64,000 nucleotides of DNA. Origin: Intestinimonas butyriciproducens. Lineage in GTDB: Bacteria; Bacillota; Clostridia; Oscillospirales; Oscillospiraceae. The stretch covers positions 124,001-188,000 of the forward strand of contig NZ_CP011524.1 of NCBI RefSeq assembly GCF_004154955.1. Direction: 5' to 3'. The stretch's first letter is position 1; the number at the start of each line of letters is the position of its first letter. A program made the translations under genes and the position numbers. Shown piece by piece: positions 16,695 through 24,690 of the stretch. Under the pieces are notes generated by a model. That model ran no database searches. It was not told the origin of the DNA and saw only the letters and a list, made by a program, of their open reading frames with translations.

Positions 16695-17219
16695 TTGGAA
16701 ATAAACGGTTGGCATTATGATTATGAAAAGCTGCCTTACTGGGATATTCGCGACCGGTTCTCCTATGTTTTTGATGAACTTTACGAAAATGAGCAATCGG
16801 ACACCGCATGTCTGATTTATTCAATCGCAGAGGTAAGCATGTGTAACGAAGTAGGGTGTTTGGCTGTTTTAAGGCAAAAAAGTTCTCCTGAATTGATGAT
16901 TAACGTAACATCATTTCATTTTCCAAGGCAGCATGTATGCTATAGCCTGAATGGAAAATATATTTTCCTTAAAGCACATGTTTACATGGAAGCGGAAAAC
17001 AGGATACTTTGTCCAATTATTATCATCGACCTTTTTAATGACAAATTTGCCTCTGCGGATATTCATGCGAATACTACATGTTCTACGTTTAAGGAGTTAA
17101 ACTCTAATCAAATCTTGGTAACATCACCCCTGATCAAAAAGGAACACGAGGACGTACTGTTCATGTTCTCACAGTTAAAGTGGTTTCCTATACTTGAGTT
17201 AAATCAGTTCCAATTTTGA
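16695..17219 (+). CDS. Orphan AT-rich hypothetical protein
   Basis: A 174-aa protein that I do not recognise. I chose TTG 16695 because AGGGGAGAG lies about 9 bases before it; a GTG at 16668 is possible but has no ribosome site. It starts LEINGWHYDYEKLPYWDIRD. The sequence is rich in aromatic residues, Cys and Ile, has no signal peptide or membrane helix, and contains SHH-free, mostly alpha/beta-looking segments (YIFLKAHVYMEAENRILCPI). Codon and base use are clearly AT-richer than every neighbour, indicating recent transfer. Single small proteins of this type in such islands are sometimes immunity proteins, but this is a guess. Confidence 0.55.
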   Translation: MEINGWHYDYEKLPYWDIRDRFSYVFDELYENEQSDTACLIYSIAEVSMCNEVGCLAVLRQKSSPELMINVTSFHFPRQHVCYSLNGKYIFLKAHVYMEAENRILCPIIIIDLFNDKFASADIHANTTCSTFKELNSNQILVTSPLIKKEHEDVLFMFSQLKWFPILELNQFQF

Positions 17220-17557
17220 CAAGCGGTGTGCGTCTTATTGGTATAAGGTGTGCTCACCAACCTCAGGTTTGCGTTCCCGACTGAATGTCTGGCTCCCCGC
17301 CTTACGCGCGTGTCCTCTCAGTGCTTTCCCTGTTATAAGCGAGTCATCTGGGCGAACCGATTCCGATAGCCGCCTTTCATTGTGCCCCCTTCTCAGTTTA
17401 CCATAATTTTAGGGGAGCGGCTACGTCTAACCGCTCCCCTTGATACCTTCCCAATCCCTCTACTGCTCCTTATGTTTATGATGGTGGACACAGCCGGTGG
17501 TTTTCTTTCTACAATAAGAGCGGAGGCCGGATGTGCCGGTCTCCGCTCTGCTGTCCC
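17220..17557. other. Intergenic region 338 bp, right flank of AT-rich island
   Basis: No gene was seen. It contains GCGTCTTATTGGTATAAGG (similar to the palindrome left of the orphan gene), a GGGGAGCGG...CCGCTCCCC hairpin (17412-17439), and the dnaC-side terminator (17517-17549). Confidence 0.5.
17517..17549 (-). terminator. Terminator of the dnaD-dnaC pair
   Basis: On the minus strand AGAGCGGAG-A-CCGG / CCGG-C-CTCCGCTCT with loop CACAT is followed by TATTGT, 8 bases after the helicase-loader stop. Confidence 0.75.
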
Positions 17558-18562
17558 TTACAGCCGCTGCTTCCGCTGGAGGCGGATGTCCTGGCCGAAA
17601 AAGCGCAGAAACTGGTATTCCCCCTCCAACCTGGAGGCAATTTGAGGCGTGTACCTGGTCCGAACCTCCGCGATCCCCAAATTTGAGCTGATGACTGTGC
17701 GCTTGTTGGCGGTCAGCCTGGAGTTGATGATCTGATACAGGGCGGCCTGCACAAAGGGCGTGGTCATCTCGCTCCCCAGGTCGTCCATAATGAGCAGGTC
17801 GCAGCCCAGATACCGCCGGGTGCCGTCCCGGGCCTCCTTTGCATCCAGGTCGTCCCGGGAGAATTTCTGGATCTCAAATTGCTGAAAGATGGTTCCGGCG
17901 GCGTCGTAGACGACGGAAAAGCCGCTTTCAGAGACGGTCCTGGCGATACATGCGGAGAGAAAGGTCTTTCCCAGACCGGTCCCGCCGCTCAAAAACAGGT
18001 TGTTGATGCTGGTACGGCCGAATCGATGGGCATAGTCCCAGCAGATCTCGTAGACCCCACGCATCTTTTGGCGGGTGGTGCGCCCCTTGGCGTCCGGGTC
18101 CAGATCGCTGTAAAAGGAAAAATCGAAAAGCTCGAAGGTCTGCTCCCCGAAATCCAGGGTCTGGGAGAGCTCCTTGATCTGCTCCTGGGTGCAGAGCAGC
18201 TTGAGACAGTCGCACATCGCTGCACCCACCCAGCCGGTGTCCCCGCACTTTGCACAGGAGGGCTTTTCGTCCAGCGCGTCGGCTGGGAATCCGTTGGCCG
18301 CCAGCAGGCGGTCCCGCTCCGCCTGGAGGTCGGTGTTCCGCTTGCGGACTGCTCCAATGGCGGCGGTGGGGTCGCCGCCGTCCTTCAGGGCGGCGGCGAT
18401 CACCTGGGCCATGGTACGGCGGAGCAGCCGGTCGATCTCCGCCACACGGGGGATCTTTGTATAGATTTCTGTCTGACGCGCCTGGCGCGCCCGCTCCGCC
18501 GCGGCCCGGCGCAGAGCCAGACGGGCGTTTGCGCTGTGCAGTACCGACTCGCTGTAGGGCAC
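17558..18562 (-). CDS. DnaC/DnaI-type replicative helicase loader ATPase
   Basis: A 334-aa AAA+ protein that likely loads the replicative helicase. Residues 1-100 form a helical N-terminus. A zinc finger follows (C103, C106, C117, C119 in CAKCGDTG...CDC). The ATPase domain has Walker A GGTGLGKT (193-200), Walker B LLIMDDLG (256-263) and a sensor region SSNLGIAEVRTRY ending QFLRFFGQDIR. It follows the DnaD-domain gene with no gap, the usual primosomal pair of Clostridia. It could alternatively be an IstB-like ATPase, but the zinc finger and dnaD partner argue for a loader. Confidence 0.88.
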   Translation of the reverse strand: MPYSESVLHSANARLALRRAAAERARQARQTEIYTKIPRVAEIDRLLRRTMAQVIAAALKDGGDPTAAIGAVRKRNTDLQAERDRLLAANGFPADALDEKPSCAKCGDTGWVGAAMCDCLKLLCTQEQIKELSQTLDFGEQTFELFDFSFYSDLDPDAKGRTTRQKMRGVYEICWDYAHRFGRTSINNLFLSGGTGLGKTFLSACIARTVSESGFSVVYDAAGTIFQQFEIQKFSRDDLDAKEARDGTRRYLGCDLLIMDDLGSEMTTPFVQAALYQIINSRLTANKRTVISSNLGIAEVRTRYTPQIASRLEGEYQFLRFFGQDIRLQRKQRL

Positions 18563-19534
18563 TTATTGCGCCTCCCCTCTTGTTTTCTCCAGATACCGGT
18601 CCATCCAGTCCAGGTCCTCCTCGATGCGGCTCTGTTCATCTTTTTTTGTGCCGGCCGCAGCCCCGCCGCCCGGGTAGGACCCCTTCCGTGCGGAATCCCC
18701 CTCCTTGATCTGCTGGAGGGTGTGGAGGCCCTTCTGATGCCAGCTTTTCAGGATGGAGTTCATATAGGGCCAGACCAGGGATCCCTTTTTGAGCACGGTG
18801 CGTTCGTAGGCCAGGGCGATGGCGTCGTCGTCGAAGCCCATCTCCACCCAGGAGGAGATATATTTCCGCTCAGCCTCCACCGGCAGGCGGCCCGCGATGC
18901 CCAGGCGGGGCAGAATGGACTTTTCACGGTCCCGCAGCGCGGAGAGCGTGCGCACGTGGGCATCCGCCGCCTCGGGAGTATCCACGCCCAGGCGGTGCCA
19001 GACAAAGGCCTCCTTCCTGATCTGGGACATCCTGGGTCTGCGGCCCGGTCCATATTTCCGTTCGGTCTCCTCTATACACCATGTGGTGAGCAGGAGCACC
19101 ACCTCCGCGGGCAGGGCCAGATAGTCGTAGATGGTGTACAGCAGCTTGAGATCGGCGGTGGAGAGCACCCTGCCCAGCCGCCGCTCCAGTTCCCGCACCA
19201 GTGCGGGGAAGGGGCTGTTCCCCTCCAGCTCCCGGGCGATATCGGCTGCGGTGTAGTCCGGAGGGCCGTCCGGCTCCGGCGGGGTGGGTGTGGGGGCGAG
19301 GTCGGCCTCCTTGTCCACCAGGCCCAGGTTCGCCAGGGCCTGATAGGCTCCGCGGACCTGCTCCGCCGTCCAACCCAGGGCCTTGCGCACTCCGTCGGCC
19401 TCAAAAACGCCGCCCCGGCGCAGAAGATAGAGATACAGCAGCGCCGCCTCGCCGCTGCCTGCGCGAATCAGCCGGTCTGCCGCCGCGTCCGTCATGGATA
19501 TCACACCGCCCGGCAGCAATACGCTGGCCGCCAT
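18563..19534 (-). CDS. DnaD-domain primosomal protein
   Basis: A 323-aa protein. I chose ATG 19534 after GAGGAGGT; an in-frame codon 30 residues earlier at 19624 has no ribosome site. The N-terminal winged helix (about 1-75) contains LLYLYLLRRGGVFEADGVRKAL-type helices. The DnaD/DnaB_2 domain covers about 100-175 (DIARELEGNSPFPALVRELE, LLYTIYDYLALPAEVV) and a second copy follows at about 215-285 with ERKYISSWVEMGFDDDAIALAYE and WPYMNSILKSWHQKGLHT (YxxxILxxW signature). It remodels DNA and recruits the loader encoded directly downstream. Confidence 0.87.
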   Translation of the reverse strand: MAASVLLPGGVISMTDAAADRLIRAGSGEAALLYLYLLRRGGVFEADGVRKALGWTAEQVRGAYQALANLGLVDKEADLAPTPTPPEPDGPPDYTAADIARELEGNSPFPALVRELERRLGRVLSTADLKLLYTIYDYLALPAEVVLLLTTWCIEETERKYGPGRRPRMSQIRKEAFVWHRLGVDTPEAADAHVRTLSALRDREKSILPRLGIAGRLPVEAERKYISSWVEMGFDDDAIALAYERTVLKKGSLVWPYMNSILKSWHQKGLHTLQQIKEGDSARKGSYPGGGAAAGTKKDEQSRIEEDLDWMDRYLEKTRGEAQ

Positions 19535-19671
19535 GGCGCCACCTCCTCTCCAACATTTCGTACCGTCTATTCTACCGTAAAAACCGGGAGAATTAAAGGA
19601 TAATTTATTTTTATTTCTCTCCAACCTATGTTATAATGTCAAAGACAGAATGAATGCTGGGAGGGACCGCC

Positions 19672-19986
19672 GTGAAAAACAAAGTTACCGTCTCAATCGC
19701 CGGGCAGAGCTATACCCTGGTGGCTTCCGAGGACGCCGGGTACATGGAAAAGGTGGCCGCCCATGTGGACGCCAAGATCCAGGAGGTGCTGGACGAATCC
19801 AAGGTCTCCCTGGTGGACGGCGCCGTGCTGGGCGCGCTGAACATCGCCGACGAGTACTTCAAAGAGGTGGAGGCGTCGGAAAACCTGCGCCGCCAGCTCA
19901 AGGAATACCTGGAGGAGGCCACCAAGATGAAGATGGAGCTCTCCGAGGCTAAGCGGGAGATCTTCAAGCTGCAGAACAAGAAATAG
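19672..19986 (+). CDS. zapA: Cell division protein ZapA-like
   Basis: A 104-aa FtsZ-associated protein. GTG 19672 is preceded by GGGAGGG at 7 bases; an in-frame ATG at 19654 lies upstream of that site. It starts VKNKVTVSIAGQSYTLVASE, with EDAGYMEKVAAHVDAKI, an ALNIADEYFK segment and a C-terminal coiled coil (LRRQLKEYLEEATKMKMELS). ZapA bundles FtsZ filaments. It stands first in a cluster of envelope genes (mreC, mreD, PBP2). Confidence 0.86.
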   Translation: MKNKVTVSIAGQSYTLVASEDAGYMEKVAAHVDAKIQEVLDESKVSLVDGAVLGALNIADEYFKEVEASENLRRQLKEYLEEATKMKMELSEAKREIFKLQNKK

Positions 19987-19997
19987 GCAACAAAGGG

Positions 19998-20047
19998 ACG
20001 CGGATCGCCACTTCAGGGCCGGGGCCCTGGAGGGCGGTCCGCGTTTT
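19998..20047 (+). terminator. Terminator after zapA
   Basis: ACGCGGATCGCC pairs with GGCGGTCCGCGT (one G-U) around an inner GGGCC/GGCCC stem, followed by TTTT. Confidence 0.65.
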
Positions 20048-20077
20048 CCGTCCATCTCACGCCGGAGGTCGTCGATC

Positions 20078-22159
20078 ATGCTGGAACTTCTCGCACCCGC
20101 CGGTTCGCCGGAGGCCGTCACCGCGGCGGTCCAGGCCGGCGCCGACGCGGTCTATCTGGGATACGGGGACTTTAACGCCCGCCGTAATGCGAAGAACTTC
20201 TCCCTGGAGGAGCTTGCGGCGGCGGTTTCTTACTGCCATGTGCGGGGCGCCAAGGTATTTCTCACCCTGAACACCCTGGTTTCCGACCGGGAGCTCCCCG
20301 CCGCAGCCCGGACGGCCGCCGAGGCCGCCGAGGCGGGGGTGGACGCGGTGCTCATCCAGGACCTGGGGGTCCTGCGGATGCTCCGCCAGGTGGCTCCCCG
20401 CCTTGCCATCCACGGGTCCACACAGCTGACCGTCCACAGCCTGGACGGCGTCCGCCGCTGCGCGGAGCTGGGCATGGCCCGGGTGGTCCTCTCCAGGGAA
20501 CTCAGCCGGGACGCCATTGAGCACATTTGTCTCAACTCTCCCATTGAGATTGAGACCTTCGCCCACGGAGCCCTGTGTATGTGTTACTCCGGCCAGTGTT
20601 TCTTCTCCTCCGTCATCGGCGGGCGCTCCGGCAACCGGGGGCTGTGTGCCCAGCCGTGCCGGCTCAAGTACGGCTGGGGGGAACGGGCCGACGCCAACCC
20701 CCTCTCCCTCAAGGATATGTCCCTGGCCGGACACATTCAGGAGCTCAAAAAGCTGGGGGTCAAGTGCCTTAAGATCGAGGGCCGCATGAAGCGGCCGGAG
20801 TACGTCTCTGTGGTCACGGGGATCTATGCCCGGGCCATCCGGGAAAGCCGGGAGCCCACGCCGGAGGAGCTGGCCCAGTTGGAGGCCGCCTTTTCCCGGC
20901 AGGGCTTTACCGACGGCTATTACCTGGACCGGAAGGGGCCGGAGATGTTCGGCGTCCGGGAGGAGAGCCCGGAGCCCCGGGAGCTCTTTGCCCAGGCCAG
21001 GACTCAGTACCAGAGCGGGGAGCGGCAGTGCGTGGGTGTGGTGTTCTACGCCATGATCCGCCCCGGCGAGCCCGTGCAGGTGGCGGTCCAGGACGAGGAG
21101 GGGCACACCGTCACCGCCTCCGGTCCGGTGCCGGAGACGGCGCGGACCCGGCCGCTCACCGCCGAGACGGTGGAGAAACAGCTCTCCCGCACCGGCGGCA
21201 CGCCCTTCCTGTGTACCCGGGTCCGTGCGCTGGTGGAACCGGAGCTCTCCGTGCCTGTGGCCGCCCTCAACGCCCTGCGGCGGGAGGTGCTGCAGGGGCT
21301 TGCGCGGGAACGCGGCACACCCGCCGCGCCCGAGCTGGGGACCTTTCACGCCGGTGTGCGGTATGAGAACCGCCGGGAGCCACCCGTCCTCACCATGTCT
21401 TTGCGCCGGGCCGACCAGCTCACCCGCGAGCTGACGGAGCTCCGCCCCGCCCTGCTCTATCTCCCCCTGGAGGAGGCCGCCGCCCATCCGGAGGCCGTCC
21501 GCCTGGCCCTGGAAGGAGGACGGGTGGGGGTCACGCTGCCGCGGGTCTGCTGGGACCGCGAGCGGGAGGAGCTGCGCAGACAGTTGGCGGTGGTCCGGGA
21601 TCTGGGCGTGACCGACGCCCTGGTGGGCACGCTGGACCTGATCGCCCCGGCCCGGGAGGCTGGGCTCGCCCTGCGGGGAGATTTCGGGCTGGGGGTCTAC
21701 AACGCGCAGAGTCTGAAGGAGTACAAGCGCTTCGGTTTTGCTTCCTGCACCGCCTCCTTTGAGCTCAAGCTGGCCCAGATCCGGGACCTCTCCAAGTGTA
21801 TCGATCTGGAGATGCTGGTGTACGGCAGGCTCCCGCTGATGCTCACGGAGAACTGCATCATTCGGAACCGCTCCGGCCGCTGTGCCTGCGGCAATCCCAA
21901 TCTGCTCACAGACCGGAAGGGAGAGCGGTTCCCGGTGGTGAAGGCGCCGGGCTGTCGGAACGAGATTTTGAACGCCAAGAAGCTGTTCCTCGCGGACAAG
22001 CAGGCGGACTACCGCCGCGCCGGTATCTGGGGAGCCCGGCTGCTCTTCACCACGGAAAATCCCCGGGAGTGCGTCCAGGTGGCGGAACGGTATCTGGGCA
22101 GAGGACGGTATGAGCCCAACGACTTTACCCGGGGGCTCTATTACCGGGATGTGGAATAA
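20078..22159 (+). CDS. U32 family peptidase (RlhA/YdcP-like, with DUF3656)
   Basis: A 693-aa protein that starts MLELLAPAGSPEAVTAAVQA as U32 members do. The core has YLGYGDFNARRNAKNF, LIQDLGVLRM and the Cys cluster signature around FAHGALCMCYSGQCFFSS, GNRGLCAQPCRL. A long C-terminal part corresponds to DUF3656. Further Cys residues (CACGNPN, GCRNE) occur near 605-635. U32 proteins now include iron-sulfur tRNA or rRNA hydroxylases such as RlhA, so an RNA-modification role is more likely than proteolysis. It is followed 21 bases later by dut in the same direction. Confidence 0.87.
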   Translation: MLELLAPAGSPEAVTAAVQAGADAVYLGYGDFNARRNAKNFSLEELAAAVSYCHVRGAKVFLTLNTLVSDRELPAAARTAAEAAEAGVDAVLIQDLGVLRMLRQVAPRLAIHGSTQLTVHSLDGVRRCAELGMARVVLSRELSRDAIEHICLNSPIEIETFAHGALCMCYSGQCFFSSVIGGRSGNRGLCAQPCRLKYGWGERADANPLSLKDMSLAGHIQELKKLGVKCLKIEGRMKRPEYVSVVTGIYARAIRESREPTPEELAQLEAAFSRQGFTDGYYLDRKGPEMFGVREESPEPRELFAQARTQYQSGERQCVGVVFYAMIRPGEPVQVAVQDEEGHTVTASGPVPETARTRPLTAETVEKQLSRTGGTPFLCTRVRALVEPELSVPVAALNALRREVLQGLARERGTPAAPELGTFHAGVRYENRREPPVLTMSLRRADQLTRELTELRPALLYLPLEEAAAHPEAVRLALEGGRVGVTLPRVCWDREREELRRQLAVVRDLGVTDALVGTLDLIAPAREAGLALRGDFGLGVYNAQSLKEYKRFGFASCTASFELKLAQIRDLSKCIDLEMLVYGRLPLMLTENCIIRNRSGRCACGNPNLLTDRKGERFPVVKAPGCRNEILNAKKLFLADKQADYRRAGIWGARLLFTTENPRECVQVAERYLGRGRYEPNDFTRGLYYRDVE

Positions 22160-22180
22160 CCGGAATGGAGGATGGATAGG

Positions 22181-22630
22181 ATGGAACTGAAGATCAAGGC
22201 CGTGTCCCCGAAGATCGGGGCGGAGATCCCCTTTCCCTATTACGCCAGCGCGGGAGCTGCCGCCATGGATCTCCACGCCTGTATCGACGAGGCGGTGACC
22301 CTGGCGCCGGGGGGACGGGCCTTCCTCCCCACCGGCATCGCCATCGCGCTCCCCTCGGCAGAGTATGTGGCCCTGGTGTTCGACCGCTCCGGGCTGGGGA
22401 TCAAGCACGGTATCGCCCTCTCCAACGGCGTGGGGGTCATCGACAGCGACTACCGGGGGGAGATCGGAGTGGGGCTTGTGAACCTGTCCGAGACCCCCTA
22501 TACCGTAGCGCCAGGGGACCGCATCGCCCAACTGGCGGTGGTGCCCGTGGTCCGTGCCGCCCTGACCCCTGTAGAGGAGTTGGATGAGACGGCGAGGGGC
22601 GCCGGCGGCTTTGGCTCCACGGGGAAATGA
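22181..22630 (+). CDS. dut: dUTP diphosphatase
   Basis: Hydrolyses dUTP to dUMP and limits uracil in DNA. The 149-aa protein has the five trimeric dUTPase motifs: AAMDLHA, DRSGLG (motif 2), GVIDSDYRGEIGV (motif 3), GDRIAQL (motif 4) and a terminal RGAGGFGSTG (motif 5). I preferred ATG 22181 (GGAGG 10 bases upstream) over ATG 22172, where the ribosome site would touch the start. Confidence 0.96.
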   Translation: MELKIKAVSPKIGAEIPFPYYASAGAAAMDLHACIDEAVTLAPGGRAFLPTGIAIALPSAEYVALVFDRSGLGIKHGIALSNGVGVIDSDYRGEIGVGLVNLSETPYTVAPGDRIAQLAVVPVVRAALTPVEELDETARGAGGFGSTGK

Positions 22631-22686
22631 CGTTCAAACCCGGACGGCGGCCCCGGCCGCCGTCCGCAGAAAGAGGGAATACGGCG

Positions 22687-23274
22687 ATGAAGATCATTCT
22701 GGCCTCCGGCTCTCCCCGGCGGCGTCAGCTTTTGGAGCAGGTGGGCCTGCGGGGCTTTGTGGTCCGGGCCTCCGATGTGGACGAGTCGGTCCGCCCCGGG
22801 CTCACCCCCGCTGAAATGGTGGAGGAGCTCTCCGCACGGAAGGCGGCGGCGGTGGTCCGGGAGGCCCCCAAGGACGGTCTGGTGCTGGCCGCCGACACCG
22901 TGGTGGCCCTGGAGGGGGCCGTCCTGGGCAAACCGGCGAGTCCGGAAGAGGCCGCGCGTATGCTCGCCGCCCTCTCCGGGCGGACCCATCAGGTCTACAC
23001 CGGCCTTACGCTGGCGGGGCCTGGGGCGGCGCGCACCGAGCACGAGGTCACCGCCGTCACCTTTCGCGCCCTGAGCGGGGCGGAGATCGCGGCCTACGTG
23101 GCCACCGGGGAGCCCATGGACAAGGCCGGCGCCTATGGCATCCAGGGCCTGGGGGCGCTGCTGGTCCAGCGGCTGGAGGGCGACTACTTCAACGTCATGG
23201 GCCTGCCCCTGTGCCGCCTGGGACGTATGCTGCGGGCTTTCGGTGTGGAGCTGTTGTCCCCCGACGGACACTGA
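22687..23274 (+). CDS. maf: Maf-family nucleotide pyrophosphatase
   Basis: A 195-aa Maf/YhdE-type enzyme hydrolysing dTTP/UTP and modified nucleotides; Maf also affects septum formation. It starts MKIILASGSPRRRQLLEQVG (SxRR motif), with VLAADTVVALEG, GKPASPEEAARML, GRTHQVYTG and the KAGAYGIQG loop. It sits between dut and mreC, the conserved clostridial order. The next gene starts 15 bases after its stop. Confidence 0.94.
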   Translation: MKIILASGSPRRRQLLEQVGLRGFVVRASDVDESVRPGLTPAEMVEELSARKAAAVVREAPKDGLVLAADTVVALEGAVLGKPASPEEAARMLAALSGRTHQVYTGLTLAGPGAARTEHEVTAVTFRALSGAEIAAYVATGEPMDKAGAYGIQGLGALLVQRLEGDYFNVMGLPLCRLGRMLRAFGVELLSPDGH

Positions 23275-23289
23275 GAAGGAGAACCGGAT

Positions 23290-24132
23290 TTGAAGGATTT
23301 TTTCCGAAACAACGGCGCCCTAATCCTGGTCATCGCCGTGCTGCTCGCCGCCATCACGGCGGTGAGCTCCTATGTGCTCCAGGGGGTGCCCAACCCCCTG
23401 GCCAACGTACTGGGGGTGATCACCACCCCCATCCGCAATGGGATCTCCTCCTTCGCCGGCTGGGCGGAGGGGATCTATAACTACTCCTTTCAATACGATG
23501 AGCTCCAGGCGGAAAATGCCCGGCTGCGGAAGGAGATCGCCGAGCTGGAGGCCAAGGCCCGGGAGGGCGAGGCGGACAGCAAGGAGAACGAGCGGCTGCG
23601 GACGCTGCTGGGGCTGCGGCAAAAGCGCAGAGAATTTGACTTTGAGTCCGCCACCGTCACCGCCCGGGGCAGTTCCAACTGGGCCTCCACCCTCACCCTC
23701 AGCAAGGGCGCGGAGCAGGGCGTCCAGGCCGGAAACTGCGTGGTGGACGAGGCCGGGAATCTGGTGGGCATCATCGAGGAGGCGGGCGCCAACTGGTCCA
23801 CCATGATCACGATAACGGACGCCACCCTGGAGATGGGGGCGCTCATTGCCCGGACCGACTCTACCGCCGTGTTGGAGGGGGATTTCACCCTGATGGCCGA
23901 GGGGAAGCTGAAGCTCACCTACCTGCCGGAAAACACGGAGCTCATCACCGGAGACCTGGTGCTCACCTCCAGCATGGGGGGCAACTACCCCTCCGGGCTG
24001 GTGGCGGGCACCATCGAGTCCATTCACACCGACGCCTCGGGTATGTCCCGTTACGCGGTCATTGTCCCGGCGGCGGATCTGGACGATCTGGTACAGGTGT
24101 TTATCATCAAAGCGTTTGACATTGTGGAGTAG
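23290..24132 (+). CDS. mreC: Rod shape-determining protein MreC
   Basis: A 280-aa scaffold of the elongasome. A TTG start follows AAGGAGA. One membrane helix lies at about 9-29, a coiled coil at about 68-108 (YDELQAENARLRKEIAELEA), then the double beta-barrel domain (SKGAEQGVQAGNCVVDEAGN, GDLVLTSSMGGNYPSGLVAG). mreD and PBP2 follow. mreB and rodA are not in the window. Confidence 0.93.
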   Translation: MKDFFRNNGALILVIAVLLAAITAVSSYVLQGVPNPLANVLGVITTPIRNGISSFAGWAEGIYNYSFQYDELQAENARLRKEIAELEAKAREGEADSKENERLRTLLGLRQKRREFDFESATVTARGSSNWASTLTLSKGAEQGVQAGNCVVDEAGNLVGIIEEAGANWSTMITITDATLEMGALIARTDSTAVLEGDFTLMAEGKLKLTYLPENTELITGDLVLTSSMGGNYPSGLVAGTIESIHTDASGMSRYAVIVPAADLDDLVQVFIIKAFDIVE

Positions 24133-24147
24133 AGGGGGGCTCAGCCC

Positions 24148-24660
24148 TTGACAAGGCAGGACTTTATCCTGAAATGGCTTTTCTACGCCTTGGCGCTGCT
24201 GCCGGTCTGGTGGATGGATACCTTTGTGCTGGGGAGATTCCCGGTGCTGGGCGTGGCCCCCATGCTGCTGCCTGTGGCCGCCGTGGCGGTGGCTGTGCTG
24301 GAGGGCGCGCTGGCCGGGGCGGGCTTCGGCCTGGCGGTGGGCGTCCTGTGCGACGCGGTATATTTCGGCGGCCACGGCTTTCTGACGCTGGGCCTGTGTC
24401 TCATCGGCTGGGGCGCGGGCGCCGCCTCCCAGTATGTCCTCAGCAGGAACTTCGGAGGCTGCCTGCTGTGCGCCGCCGCCGGTCTGGTCCTCATCGACAT
24501 GGTGCGGGTCTTTGCCGGACTCTTCACGGGCCTTGCTTCCCTGCCCGCCCTGCTGCGGGTGGCTCTGCCGGAGGTCCTCTGGTCACTCTGTTTCGTGTGT
24601 CTCCTCTATCCCTGGTTTGCCTGGGTGCGAGGGCGCATCATCCACTTTTTGCGGCTTTAG
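24148..24660 (+). CDS. mreD: Rod shape-determining protein MreD
   Basis: A 170-aa integral membrane protein with about five helices. A TTG start (MTRQDFILKWLFYALALLPV) lies 15 bases after mreC. Sequence similarity in MreD is weak; the call rests on size, topology and position between mreC and the PBP2 gene. Confidence 0.8.
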   Translation: MTRQDFILKWLFYALALLPVWWMDTFVLGRFPVLGVAPMLLPVAAVAVAVLEGALAGAGFGLAVGVLCDAVYFGGHGFLTLGLCLIGWGAGAASQYVLSRNFGGCLLCAAAGLVLIDMVRVFAGLFTGLASLPALLRVALPEVLWSLCFVCLLYPWFAWVRGRIIHFLRL

Positions 24661-24690
24661 TGCCTGCCGCCGCGCGGCAAGGAGGTAGTT

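Noticed and set aside
17382-17645. Open frame running from the island into the helicase-loader gene on the plus strand
   Set aside because: It overlaps the antisense of a clear gene and its terminator and has no ribosome site.
17558-18562. IstB-type transposition helper instead of a helicase loader
   Set aside because: No istA partner; the N-terminal zinc finger and the directly preceding DnaD-domain gene fit a chromosomal primosome pair.
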